Part shown: positions 24,301 through 35,450 of the stretch, piece by piece
How positions within the stretch are numbered: the first letter of the stretch is position 1
Layout: each line of letters begins with the position of its first letter
NCBI GenBank assembly: GCA_949152475.1
Contig: OX424557.1
Coordinates: 25,171,462 to 25,235,461, forward strand
From: Terebella lapidaria
Lineage: Eukaryota > Annelida > Polychaeta > Terebellida > Terebellidae
Length of the DNA stretch: 64,000 nt
Direction of reading: 5' to 3'
The notes under the pieces: generated by a model
Database searches by the model: none
Told to the model about the DNA's origin: nothing
The model's input: only the letters and a program-made list of their open reading frames with translations
Translations under genes and position numbers: made by a program

Positions 24301-27300
24301 ATAAATCAATGGCTTGGCGCGATGGCAGCTCTTTCGGCTCTTACTCCCCCCAGCTACAGTTGGTCGTGGTCATGTAGTAAATATAGCTCCAGAGTAGCTC
24401 TGTTTTAGGGCTTCTCTTCCTTACTGGTCCCGCCCCTCTCCTTGTTTCCCCCTTTTTGGTGACTGAATAACTTGGGTCCAAAAACGGAAAGTAGGGTACA
24501 TCAGGGCAGAGGGGGGAGGTGTTTAGTAGAGGACACTGTCACTAACCAACCCGCGGCCCAGCCAGGGGGTGTCATGATTGCGATGAGCGGTGCTCCCACG
24601 GGGCTGCCGGCTTGGAGCACGCACCGATGACATCAGCAGCCCGCCGATTGACGTCAGAGCGTAATGAATCCAATTGCCGTTTGAATGGGACTTGTGTAGC
24701 TGCCGGGGGTCAGCCGTGGAACCTGTCGTCGGCTGGCGGATTTAGTATGGAAGGGGACGGCAGGTTTCGGGTCTTTGAGGGGTGGGACCCTGCCTCTGGT
24801 CGGAATAGTAACACGGGCTTGTAACTTGGTAACGTAATTTCTTACCCAATCCCTTCGAACCCTGATCCCTCCACTCCCCTACCCCCCATCACCAGACGCA
24901 CCCTATACTCCGAAGTGATCTGACTGCCATGCTCAGCCTCACGGCGAGCTCGTGGCCACAAGAAGGACGGGATGGTCGACCCGAGGCAGCCAAGCTAGAG
25001 GCGTGGGTGGGACGGCTCTATCGGGACATTACTCAATGGATGTCAGTACCCGTCTTGTTGGCACCGTCAACAACTCCTAACTCCTAAACTACAGTTATGC
25101 TTATCATGCTTATCGCCCAACAAAGCATGGGGCCAATTACTAAGCGCTCGAGCGTTGGTACTCTATCATCTCTGGTTGGGGTTTCCCCTAATATTATTCG
25201 ATCAAGATCATGTCAGCGCAAATGTTTCGTGCTGAGTTTATGACCCAGGTAATCGAAGAACGTCGACCATCTATTAATAATTAACGGTGTAACTCGTGGC
25301 CCCACTGGATGCACTAATCGGTCTCTCGGGGACCTTTTGAGTAGGGACGGGGATATCTCTACAAGATCATAGATTTTTAATTCTGGGAGATCGGTCCGGA
25401 AATTATCGGACTATGAAGTAGTTTCACGTGCCGCTGATCCTATGAATGTCATTTCAGATTAGCTACACGTGAACAATGTTGAAATCGATAGCTACATTCT
25501 CAAAATGGATGGTAAAGGGACAAAAAGAGCAAAAGTAATTTTCTTCGGGAACTTCAGTCTAACCCAAGCCAGCCACCCCTCCCCGCACTCTCCTCAAGCA
25601 ATATGCCGCCCCTATTATCTACGTCCATAAATGCACAATCAATAAACACATGCGTCACGGATTTGACCACATCCTGCAATTAATTCTTCCTCTCTTCCGA
25701 AGACAAGGTAAATAGCCGAGACACGATACACGAAACACTTAATGACCACGGTGGCATGTGATGCGGTCACACCATTAAGGTCAAAGATTGACAGACAGAT
25801 GGACAGGTGAATGTTGATGGGATGGACGGTGTGGTGCTTGCGTGTCTGTTGGACCTACTTGATTCCGTGGCAACGGCAATCGGAGTGTTCACTAGTCCGG
25901 GAAGTTGGACAGCGGGCGCCGCCGGCTGTTGTTGTGGTTGCTGCACCTCTGAAAAAATAGAAAGAGGTGACGTGCAATTTTCACTGATGGCCCCAGAATC
26001 GATGTCACCTGCAAATATCATGCACTTTGAGAGCTATTCTTAGAAACGTAACCATATCAACGGGGGACTTCCGCGATGTCTTTTGTCTTATCGTACTTGG
26101 CCTCAATAAGATCGACCTGTTGTTTGCTTATAAATGTCTTTGAAGCATGACATGTAATGTGGATGTATGGACTTCCAGGTCAGTTGGTTCGAAGTGAAAA
26201 GAACTTTACATTCGTTTTCGTCTGCCCTTTGTGTGTATTGTCTATGGAAACCCTTGTGTCACGCGTGGTATACTTACCCTGTTTTGAAAGACCCTCCAAT
26301 TCGTTCGCTGCTGTGTCCTGATTCTGGAAATAGGAAAACATGTCTGAAATGTAGCTCCAGTCAATATAGAACTTCTTTCATTGTAGGATGCAATGGTTCA
26401 TAGTGTATCAATTATTTATCCTTTGAGATTTCAAATACTCCGAACTTTTTGTGCATCGCTTCTTTTAGTAGGCTACACCCTACATATACATCACATACCT
26501 GTGTTTGTTGAACTTTCTGTGGCACTTGTTCTGGAAAAAAGAACGGAAAAGGACTATGTAGATGTATTGTTTGCTAAAAACAACATCACATAATAAAAAC
26601 CTTACATGATATATGCGTGTAGATAAATACAAGCTAAACACACAAGCAAATGATCCGGATAGATCGACGGGTTGCCTCTTTCTATGAAGACAAACAGATG
26701 GATGATGTTACGTACAGCGCGATGTCACTCAGGCCAAGTCAATACGGGTAGAGAGGGGGATTAGGGACGATGAGCAAGTCTGTTTGCTCTCAGGTCGAAT
26801 CGCACTAAAGTGAAGTGTGATCTCTAAAGCTTGTGTCAATCAATGCAGTAGGTTTTCCCCATCTACAGGAGATCAAGGTTTCCACATGGAGGGAAATGAA
26901 AGCAGGACTGTCAGCGTGTCCCGTGTAAATGCCGGATCCATTAGACATGAGAGCGGTGCTCAAAGTCAGCGAGAAGAACAGGTGACGCTCGATTTAATTA
27001 TGGACTCAGTAGTGTCTTTAGTGCGTATCACACGTGAAGTCCAGAGTATGTCGAAGGGTTCTGTCACATGGGCTTCAGTAGAACTGTTGGTCGTGTATCG
27101 AAACTAGCTTGAGGTGGGGGGGGGGTGAAGAAAGGGCCATACTTTTAAACTTGTTTGACTTCGCACGAGTCGAGAAGACCTGCTACAACGCAGTTCCCTT
27201 GACGTCGCAACTTGGCAAGTCAGTCTTTTCCTGGACTTTCCTAGTTTTCCAATTAACGACGCGGAGGTTCCCGTTTGACAGCATAAAGACAAGGTAAGCC

Positions 27301-30070
27301 ACGCAGCTCTCGTTCGGGGGGTAAGCCCATTCGTCAAGCGAATCCAGAGCCGTGATTTGTCATTCTACCAACTGGATTGGAATGGCTGCAGCTAGTCGCG
27401 TGGCCATGATCCGTCACCGCGCTCGCTTGTGGATTCCTCACTTCTTTGGAAAGGTTCGCTCCACCGCCAAATCGCATTAACTGCCCTGACAGGTTGTTTC
27501 CATAAATAGGATCCACCTTGTTTCTTTCTTTGACCGAGGCTATGCATATAAAAAAGCAAACAGCGGCTTCCTTTGTTGCAGACAAGTGGCGCAATAGACA
27601 AGTTTCTATTTGAACTACAGAAGTGACAATTTTCTCTGAAAGCAAGTAACGAAAACGCCTTTCGCAATTTGGAACTGTCGTCGGAAAGTACTTGACATTG
27701 TCGCACTAAGTTTTGTGTAGTAAATTTGCTCGTGGAAACCGTTTAATATTACACCCAGTGATCATCAGTTAGGATAATGGTAAACAGCATGAACAAAGTA
27801 TAGATTCATAATAACCTTGTTTTGACGGGAAATAATGGGAGAATTCTACCGTTGACGGTTGTGAATGTGTCTAACTGGCTATCAATTTACCGGTTTCGCG
27901 AAAAACACCATCCTGTGGGTGATACATTACGGATATGACGTAGTAACACGTGGTATTTCCTGGAAGAATCATCAAACAAACGACGACCTGCTTGTGAATA
28001 ATTAACTTCATTAGGGGATGGGTTTAGCGGGGGTTTGCAGGAGGAGACAGTGTCATAACAAACTAATTAAGCGACAACGTTCCACCGAGTACTCGATCGC
28101 CCCCGCCTGCATCATTCATCTGAATCTGTTTTTCTTCCCCTGGCAGATCGTTAACTAAATGCATAATTGGGAATCCACGATCGCAGAGCAAAAGAATATC
28201 TGCGTCGTGGGTGATATGTTCTGCTCTTTTTCCTTATTCCAACTAGTCGGAGTATCGAATGCTGGGTCATTGCTATAATTTGATTATCTCGAGAGATCGT
28301 GTGTCCCTCCGCGGGAGTGGACATAGGGGGCGTGCCAGATGGCCGGAGACAAAGTCCAGACAAATTAACTACATTACAAAGTGACCTTATAGGACTCCAC
28401 TTCGAACCGAATGCCACTCCGGTGACAACTGCATTTTTTACAACGTGGACTGGAATATCCTCGGAGTGACATTTCGGAAGAGGGATCGAGAGGAAACGAG
28501 GAAGAGAAATGCTTGTCCCCCCAAGTCGCCGTGGGCACGACGCACGGGGGACGTGGAAAACGAATCGGCGGCGCGAGAGAATGGATTCTTTATGTCCACT
28601 CGTCCACCTACGCATCGTTATACTCAGTGAGATCCACGGGAGAAATGGCTCTATTGGGGGAAAGTATACATGTGACGTGACAACGTAGTGCCAAGCATTG
28701 CTGCTTTCCTCGTCAAACGAGATATACCTCTAGATATCCATTCGCCCTGGTCGTAGGAGTAGTCGGATGCTGCACACCATCAGATGTATAGTGTAGTGTT
28801 GTTTTTACCCACGAGTGGTATGTATCGGCATCGTGTATCCACCTCTGCACAGCGGCTATTCAGTTCTGTAGTTGACATTTAAAGTTGAGAGGTGGGGGAA
28901 AAACGGTGCAGCTGAATTCGTTCGCCTCGCGACATCGCTTCGGTCTAAAGGCTGGTGGAAAATGTCAGTATCTATAATTCACCTTGAATTCGCTTAAATG
29001 GCGTGCGTCTCACGCGCAAATATAATAGAAAGGTGTGAGAAATTACTTTGGAGTCCTGTATCCCCAGCCGGCAAAGGGATATTCTCGGTAGCAATATAAT
29101 AATCGCCAACACAATTTAATAAAGATGGTCGTATAGCTATATATATATTGGTATATGGTCACCGAAATAATCAACAAAACACGAGATAATGCACAGCAGG
29201 CTGAGGCTAACTACCTCGTGCGAGAGGTTAATTAGTAGATGGTTCAACCCGCCCGGGCTCTCATACATGGGAAACCCTCCAACGCTCTACAGGTGCGAGC
29301 GAGTACATCAAAGGGTAGCTTTCAATCGTCGAAGATTTTATTGTATTGTTCCCCGCTCTATCTTGATGTCAAAGAATGGAGCAATCAGAAGAGTAGACGG
29401 GTTGAAATAACGATCTTTTATGGGACTTCGGAAGTCTTTCAGCGACGGGGCCAAAGGAAAGACAGAAAGGAACGAAAAAATCATTTCCATGAAACTCATC
29501 CATGATAGGAGGCTTTAATCCCGATGCACATGACCTTCTCTTCCTTTCGAGGGTTAGCCTGTGTTCCTTGGATCCCCCTTCAGGTGTGCAGGTGACCTTT
29601 CAATTCACTGAGTGTGTGTCTTAGGCCAGTAAATCGACGCCCGGATAAGGAAACGTGCCTTTTTCTCGTCGCGGAGCGAAGCAGTGCTTATTTATGACGC
29701 AGTTCTCATCTTTGGCGGTTATCCACATAAATGTTTCGTCATTTACTGCATGTTACCTTTCCGACGTCATATAATGGTATCCGTTTTTTTACATTTTTGT
29801 GCTGTTCTTAACAGCATATATACACATCATGCATGAAACCCACAATGGAGCTGATAGAATGATGCGAATCACACATCATCTTTAGATGCTCGTATCAATA
29901 CTCAAAAGTTCGTTTTATAAATGGATCTGATTTTATTCACTTATTTGTAAGAATATAATACAAGAACTCGACCTACCTTTCCGTTGAGTGTTCGTCACCG
30001 GGGCCGAGAGGACGCCGACAGCCAATATCACAGCGCAGCCCAGGACAAACGCCAAATTCATCGACATCAT
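21364..30070 (-). CDS. Secreted acidic Pro/Gln-rich protein, granin- or prohormone-like (418 aa, 11 exons)
   Basis: Exons on the minus strand, in order: 30070-29977, 26530-26499, 26323-26278, 25948-25859, 23774-23626, 22887-22768, 22601-22503, 22399-22108, 21902-21822, 21729-21535, 21422-21364. All introns are GT-AG and all phases agree, giving 1257 nt including TAG. Residues 1-23 form a signal peptide (MMSMNLAFVLGC, then a hydrophobic core ending VLSA). Residues 32-137 are Gln/Pro-rich. Residues 138-210 look helical (AVAEYLLVTKDFDGFNQAL, QYKDTVSWQYEGLL). Residues 211-334 are Asn/Asp/Pro-rich, followed by an acidic tail. Dibasic sites: RK 30-31, RR 205-206, RR 275-276. No cysteine follows the signal peptide. 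I do not recognise the family; composition and dibasic sites suggest a regulated-secretion precursor (granin, proSAAS or VGF type), which is inference. Two ATGs open the frame and the first was taken. Confidence 0.85.
23775..25858 (-). other. Intron 4 of the secreted-protein gene, with a GC-rich core
   Basis: No exon with matching phase was seen here. The 24200-25050 section is clearly richer in G and C than the surroundings and holds a TGACGTCA palindrome at 24649-24656. It could be an internal regulatory element or a second promoter, but the sequence alone does not show which. The rest (25050-25858) shows nothing recognisable. Confidence 0.4.
26278..26530 (-). other. Two micro-exons (2 and 3) of the secreted-protein gene
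   Basis: Exon 2 is 26530-26499 (32 nt, acceptor TTTTTTCCAG, donor CAG|GTATGT) and encodes EQVPQKVQQTQ with the base from exon 1. Exon 3 is 26323-26278 (46 nt, acceptor TATTTCCAG, donor CAGG|GTAAGT) and encodes NQDTAANELEGLSKQ. Neither fits the reading frame alone, but together they carry phase 1 through phase 0 back to phase 1, exactly what exons 1 and 4 need. The Gln-rich composition continues into exon 4. They are too short to be found as open frames. Confidence 0.8.
26531..29976 (-). other. Intron 1 of the secreted-protein gene (3.4 kb)
   Basis: First introns are often long and regulatory. This one includes a G-run at 27115-27126 and open frames on both strands, the longest 154 codons at 28151-28615, with no recognisable domain. 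No repeat family from elsewhere in the window was seen here, in contrast to the flanking 20-kb blocks. Confidence 0.5.
29977..30070 (-). other. Coding exon 1 (signal peptide) of the secreted-protein gene
   Basis: Encodes 31 residues plus one base. It starts MM-S-M-N-L-A and ends TQRK with donor AAAG|GTAGGT. The hydrophobic core (residues 6-21) and small residues before the expected cut after A23 are classical. Coding DNA stops 3.4 kb before the next exon. Confidence 0.85.
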
Positions 30071-30261
30071 CCTGATCTTTTCCAAAGCACCCTTCGATAC
30101 GAAAGTTCTTAAACAACACTTGTCCGAGTGTATAAACCCCTTGATGTGTTTTCACCGTCAACAAACTTGTCCAAATGACTGGAGTCCACACACGGCAATC
30201 ACTGCTCCCTGATTTGTGCCCACTCGTTGATGTTCTTACTGATTCGCTAAACGACCACTAA

Positions 30262-30298
30262 CCATTGACGTAAATAAATAAATAAAAAGTACCACGTC
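30262..30298 (-). promoter_or_regulatory. A/T-rich TATA-like run upstream of the secreted-protein gene
   Basis: On the minus strand this reads CTTTTTATTTATTTATTTA, about 200 bases before the start codon, followed by CAATGG-type sequence and then the presumed 5' UTR. It is a possible core promoter but may equally be simple TTTA repeat DNA. A second weak candidate (GGATATAGAAA, minus strand) is near 30703-30713. Confidence 0.3.
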
Positions 30299-30439
30299 CG
30301 TTGGTAGCAAGTGTTATTTTGTTCCGTTATTGTTCCTTTACAATGATAGTTACAGTGCGTTGTTGTCGTTGATGGTTCCCGTGGTATGTCCGACGCGTCA
30401 CTCAGTCGCCAACGTGTCCCTCTGACTACTTCCCAAACT

Positions 30440-30740
30440 GTGCTGCTCTTTTCAAAGTGAAAACCCGAGCACCCTCTCTTTTCCTCGGGAAAAGACGACA
30501 CTCCAACGCCACCAGCCGTCAGGTCCTCGGGTCTCCCGTTACCGCAATCGCGGCTCTCCCCTCTTCGCGAGCATCTCCCTGACTCCCCCTCCCAGCTAGC
30601 AACCAGAGTCCTCCCCCACCCGCCACCAAACCCTCCCGCCGTCTCCCCTGTCTACACACCCTTCCCTATCGACAGTTCTCTCCCACTCCCCTCTCAAGCT
30701 CGTTTCTATATCCGGTACCGCATCCCACCCCCAATGTCCA
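30440..30740. promoter_or_regulatory. GC/pyrimidine-rich promoter-proximal island
   Basis: A 300-base stretch rich in CCC and CTCCC runs with several CG dinucleotides, standing out from the AT-rich window. It lies 370-670 bases upstream of the secreted-protein start codon. On the minus strand it presents GGGAG and GGGGGA runs that could bind Sp/KLF-type factors. Promoter function is inferred from position and composition. Confidence 0.45.
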
Positions 30741-30822
30741 CATATTGTATTCCCTTCCAACGCCCACGCACAAACACGACATCACGCGTTGCCGCCTGGG
30801 AAGTCAGCCATTGATCCCGCCA

Positions 30823-30830
30823 TGACGTCA
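30823..30830. promoter_or_regulatory. Full CRE palindrome TGACGTCA
   Basis: Perfect cAMP-response element about 750 bases upstream of the secreted-protein start codon. Vertebrate chromogranin, secretogranin and VGF promoters are known to use such a CRE, so it fits a neuroendocrine precursor gene. The same octamer also occurs in the repeats at about 3103 and 6003, so chance or repeat origin is possible elsewhere, but no repeat is seen around this one. Confidence 0.4.
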
Positions 30831-33418
30831 AAGCTAGCTGATTACGGACGAACATATGTGTGTCGCTTCTATCTCTTCCTTTAGCGGTAACGTATCTATG
30901 ATGACGGCTACCGACGGTAACCCAGGAAGCGTTCGCCATTCTGCCTAGAATAGGCGATAACAATCCGTTTAATGAAGCCTGATACGGCTACACCTAGTCA
31001 CAATATGTGCCAGAGACGTCACAGGTTTGATCAGCCTTGTGGGGATACATGGTTACCGCTAACGAAACAAACATATGTTTGATTGGTGGGGGAAATTGCT
31101 GGGGGTAGACGTGTACATTGTTCAGTCTTCTAGTCACGCCTTTGGTACCGCCATTATGGACACTGTTCTATAGTAACAGACAGATTACATAAAGTCACAC
31201 GTAACTTATTAATATTAATTTGGAATTGTGGCCTTTGAAAGCAGTGGTGTGCTGCCGTATGTTACGGGACAATTGATAACCAAGCCCAGCGGGAAATATG
31301 CTGCACACCTCAGTGACGCAAATCCTGTCCCATATTGCCAGCTTTGTCTAATCTAGACTTGTCCAAACGCGGAAGATGAAATCTGAGATTCTTTATTTAT
31401 ACTGCACACTGTGATTCGATAGAGGGTTCTTTGTCCTGATTTCTTTGCCGACGCTGGCTGCTGGTGGGATTGGTTATACAAAACAGAAATGCGCATCAAT
31501 GGGTGGAAATGGGAGGACATGTGTTTAATATCAGTCGACTTATTAAGAATCATGCGTCTCGTTTTCCACAGGCAACCACAGAGGCCAAAAAGATATTTTT
31601 TTAGATACATCCATTCTAATGTTATTATTCCAAGAGTGTTGCGATGCTTATTGAGCAGGAAGAGCAGGCCTACGCGCACAAGAAAAAAACATGCTCAAAG
31701 ACACGCTAAGACAAGTCGGCACTGTATCTATTAGCAGTTCCAATGTCAAAGTTTCACTCAACACCCAATATCACAAACATAAGAGATTACAAGCTTATAT
31801 AGGCTTTAGTTTTATTCATATAGAGAATTGTTGGTTTCTGAAGAAGATTCAAATGTGATGATTGGAAAATGCTGTCAACCTACTTTCTCAAGTGGGTACA
31901 GTACCTCCACATCTATGGAGTGTTTCGTGTAAGGAATTCCCGATTATTGACGCAGTGAGTCCCTTTAGCATGTAGGACTGCCTTGTGTTGACATTCAAGT
32001 GCCATTCGTAACCTTGTTCCTTCCGTCTAGTGGCATTGTAAACTTCGTTTCGAGTCCAATCCTCGTTCCCTCCATTTATCGACAAAGGAATTACGTACCC
32101 CGTCTAGCATTCCGAAGCACAACATAACAAGCCACCATCATCAGTGCGTTATCCTGAAACACAACGCCCCAGATTAAATCCGTTAAAGCCAAAGAATGTG
32201 CAAATCATAACATCAATTAACCTTGTACCACCGAGTCAGACACCAAGAGTATCAGTACCAACGCCCTGCTATGCAGTTAAAATCCTCAAGGGGATTACCA
32301 AAATTAGTATCATGCACTCGGCAGAACACCAATGGCCCCACATTGGCATATCTAAGCAAATATGGGCAGCTCTCGGAGATTTTGATAATACCCTTGTCAT
32401 ACATAAGTTAGAAATGCACAAACCCACAATAATCCGACACAACTATGATTTATGTCGATGTGCCTATGTGATCAATTGCACCATGTCAGCAACGCCTTTT
32501 CGCAGCAAGGGCAAAATATCACACAGTTCAGACCGTCCCACCAAGACAATTGAACTGCAATGAGTAGGCCCTATAATAACCTACAAGAGTAGATATGTTT
32601 AAGGAACACAAGATGTGGTACCAGTTTTTGTGAGTCCCATTTTTTCATCTAAACCCCAAAAGCTTCTACTATTTTTGTTTTGTCTTGCTTGCAATTTCAA
32701 TGCCACAACCGATTACGTAAGCTATCCAATATATGTAGAAACGATATACTTTTGCGTTGACGTTCAACAACTTTGGGCACAGTAATTCAGCCTCAGCTAA
32801 ACCTGCGTCAGCTTGCATCACGATGTTGACATTTTAGTCGAGAAGAATCCACGTTGTAAATGGATATTCGCACAGTATGTTTACTTTTTCCCATCTTTCG
32901 CGCTCTGGGAGTGTCGTCTTTTGTTTCAGCTTGCTCATGGACACATATTGTACCTCGCGTTTTGTTACGAATCTGCATCAGATATAATATTTTAGATATT
33001 TTGACTGTCGGTATACTATTGATATAGTCTGGACTTGCAGCGTCATAGTGCCATATTGATTCTTCATTGATGAGGTATCTGACAGAAAAATCTACTGATT
33101 AATAAGAGTATGTATTTACTGCGCATACTCCAATAGTTTGTCACACGTTAATTTATGCAATCATATAATCCTGACCAAAAAGCGCTCCAAATTTGCATAT
33201 ACGTACACTGCACGTGTAATCGTGATAAACAATAACACCTGTGGTTAAACACAGCCGAATCTCAGTCGTCAACAATTTTTGGTGCGATAAACCCAATGTC
33301 ATCCGTTTAAAAAGGCTTTTATTCGGATGCGCAGATCTTGTGTTTGATACTGATGCGCGGTCATCTAATAAACCGACATATACCAGACAGAAGAAGACCT
33401 TGACAACTTTTACACAGG
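30831..33418. other. Intergenic region between the two genes
   Basis: Nothing certain. The longest open frame (32144-32563, plus, 139 codons) has a Pro/Thr/Ile/His-rich product without a recognisable domain, no convincing splice sites and no polyadenylation signal nearby; I treat it as fortuitous. A 108-codon minus frame at 31353-31679 is similar. The region is nearly free of the repeat families found on both sides. Confidence 0.4.
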
Positions 33419-34243
33419 ATGGATTTGGCAACACGCGGTGGTGGGAGCAGCAAAGAGCGTCTGCTGCGTATAGCCAACATGCGTGCGGAGATTTCACTGC
33501 GAAGGAATCTACAGCAGTTCGAGTGTGCATTGAAGGTGAGAGGAGACGAACTGAAGCAAAAAAAGTCTTAACATGTATGAGCTGCATAGATATTAACTGT
33601 AGATTCACGGAGCAGGATATCTATTTATTTTTGCTAGAACACCATGGCGGATATCAGATCGGAACAACGCGTTTTCCACAAGGCTCGGCAACGAATCCAG
33701 AACAGACGCAAGGAAATTAACGAGTCAAGACTGAAGAGCTCCGAAACAGCTACACCACCTGAGCCAAACTCAGCAGAAATCGTGAAACGCAACAGTACAG
33801 GAAGTCTGGTGTCCACCATCAGCGCCAAGGACTCGACGCAGACGCCTAGTTACAGCAGGAATGTTCGCAGGTCGTCCCATACCAGTCGCATTTCACCGCG
33901 CAACGCTGCGTCCAGCTGCGGAACAGAGGCGAAGGATTTCAAAGCGTCTCAAGCGATATGGGTACGGGACGTACAGGAGACGAAGGAAGCTTTCGAAAGT
34001 TTGACATTCGAACGTGGAAGCGAAGACCACTGTTCTGCCGTCAATAGATGTAAACCACAGGGCTCCGTAACACAGGCAAAATGCCACACAAGAGGATCGA
34101 GGGGTCAAGGCCGATTCTTTCATTCGGATCACAGATCGGCTCGCTTTTCCAGCGCCATTTTTGAGCAGCCAGAGGAAACGAGTACTCTGAGTTCGAATGA
34201 ATCAAAAGGGATCCCCCGAGAAGCCAAGAATTATGTTGCGTAA
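33419..34243 (+). CDS. Two-exon gene: 240-aa basic coiled-coil / Ser-rich protein, unknown function
   Basis: Exon 1 is 33419-33535 (39 codons, donor AAG|GTGAGA), the intron is 102 nt, and exon 2 is 33638-34243 (acceptor TTTATTTTTGCTAG, stop TAA). Both exons join in phase 0. Residues about 11-72 are strongly helical and rich in Arg, Lys, Glu and Gln (SKERLLRIANMRAEISL, then RQRIQNRRKEINESRLK), a likely coiled coil running across the splice junction. The rest is Ser/Thr/Arg-rich and probably disordered, with one segment (AIWVRDVQETKEAFESL) that may fold. No signal peptide, membrane segment or catalytic motif was seen. An AATAAA follows at 34396. I do not recognise a family. The exon-2 frame has its own ATG at 33644, so a 199-aa unspliced form is the alternative model. 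Confidence 0.65.
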
Positions 34244-34395
34244 TCCGAAGAGCGATTCTTTATAATCACAGATATATATGTCATACTGTAAATGCTGTAG
34301 CAATCAAATTACAGGCATTGGTCTCTGTTGGAGTCCACAAATTGTACCTTTCCCTTACCATCCATTGAATATGTTCATCTTGTGTGCAATTTGGA

Positions 34396-34401
34396 AATAA
34401 A
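34396..34401 (+). terminator. Polyadenylation signal AATAAA
   Basis: Canonical hexamer 153 bases after the stop codon of the two-exon gene, preceded by an AT-rich 3' UTR. It supports that gene model and its strand. Confidence 0.55.
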
Positions 34402-35164
34402 TTACCTACTTAACATAGTATGACATACTTTTACGGTACATTTAGCTATCATATTGTTCATATATATGTTCAGTCACATAGTAATGTTAGACTATTGCTT
34501 GAATTGTCCATGAACTGCAATTTTTATTGATAACACACAGATCACTAGTAAGAAGTCACGAAACATGAATGGTAAACTGAACACACCATACAAATCCCAA
34601 TCAAAAATAGCCAAGTCGCCAAGTGCAAACGTACATGATTCCGGCGAATTAATTGTCTGGTGTGGATGTTTGTGAAGCTAAAGTTTCAAGATCACTTCTT
34701 CAATTTGCTACTTTATTTCCTGTACACCATTACGATCCATCATTTGTCGCAAGAAATCGGATACCAATGACTGAGTAGACTTATTTTACATATATAAGTT
34801 ATGGTTTGACAAATCGCGACATCAGCTTTGTGTGTGAAGTCCAAAAGGCCCTTTTGCGGAAATGATTTGGAAGTGATCGTGAATGATTTTGATATCAAAA
34901 TGTAAGAGGAAAATGTTATCCCCACAGATACAGTGTCATCGTGAGAAAAAAATCAACCATGATTTTGCACATTAAAAATGTTAATAATGGACTCATTTTA
35001 GTGCGTTGTTTTGATTGCAGCCTATTTATTTTAGTCAAAATGAAGCCAGAAAGTCGCCACGGGAATTATCGTTTCATCTGCTTCCAATATACTGTATTCT
35101 AACTAAATTGGTTCTGTGATGAAGATAGGCGAAGCCTTTTTACTTTATCAAAGTTGAACAAAGC
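34402..35164. other. Unassigned stretch
   Basis: AT-rich, no recognised gene, RNA or repeat ends. Confidence 0.4.
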
Positions 35165-35245
35165 ATATCCAAGTCCATCGTCAGGCGGTCTTCCAGAAAG
35201 AGTGAGTATTTCCTGTCCCATATATGGCATCCGTAAATCTCAGCT
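35165..35245 (-). mobile_element. Short tail fragment of the RT retroelement family
   Basis: TTCCAGAAAGAGTGAGTATT followed by TCCTGTCCCA is the complement of the conserved 3' tail seen at 7950-8010 and matches 62498-62530 almost base for base. Only the tail is present; no coding part was recognised. Confidence 0.5.
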
Positions 35246-35325
35246 TGGTTGGATCCAGGGGTTGGATGAACCAATTCTGTCATGCTTTCTTTACTTCATA
35301 TCCTCCACAGCTCTACTATTTGAAC

Positions 35326-35450
35326 GGCCCAAGTATCATATCCTGTGCCTTCCTCTATATTCAATAAGGATTAAAAAGGTGATAGACGGATTAAATGGCA
35401 TTCATTAAGTGGACGAGTAGTATTAAGGCGCAGTGTATGATACTTGGGCC
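35326..35450. mobile_element. 125-bp MITE with exact 8-bp target duplication
   Basis: The ends are GGCCCAAGTATCATA and its perfect complement. The flanks are ATTTGAAC at 35318-35325 and again at 35451-35458. The interior has GGATTAAAAAGGTG and GACGGATTAAATGGCATTCA, shared with a longer relative at 54439-54699. An 8-bp duplication is characteristic of hAT, P and Merlin elements; the GG start would suit Merlin, but no transposase is present to decide. Confidence 0.85.

Noticed and set aside
28151-28615. 154-codon minus-strand open frame inside intron 1 of the secreted-protein gene
   Set aside because: Arg/Ser/Pro-rich without any recognisable domain, overlaps another frame on the plus strand, no fitting splice sites with the gene model, and lies in a GC-richer stretch where long chance frames are expected.
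32144-32563. 139-codon plus-strand open frame between the genes
   Set aside because: No family resemblance, no promoter, splice or polyadenylation support, and low-complexity mixture of residues; treated as fortuitous.
33153-33720. 151-codon minus and 159-codon plus frames overlapping the start of the two-exon gene
   Set aside because: They are antisense and alternative-frame shadows; the spliced model gives a coherent coiled coil and good splice sites.
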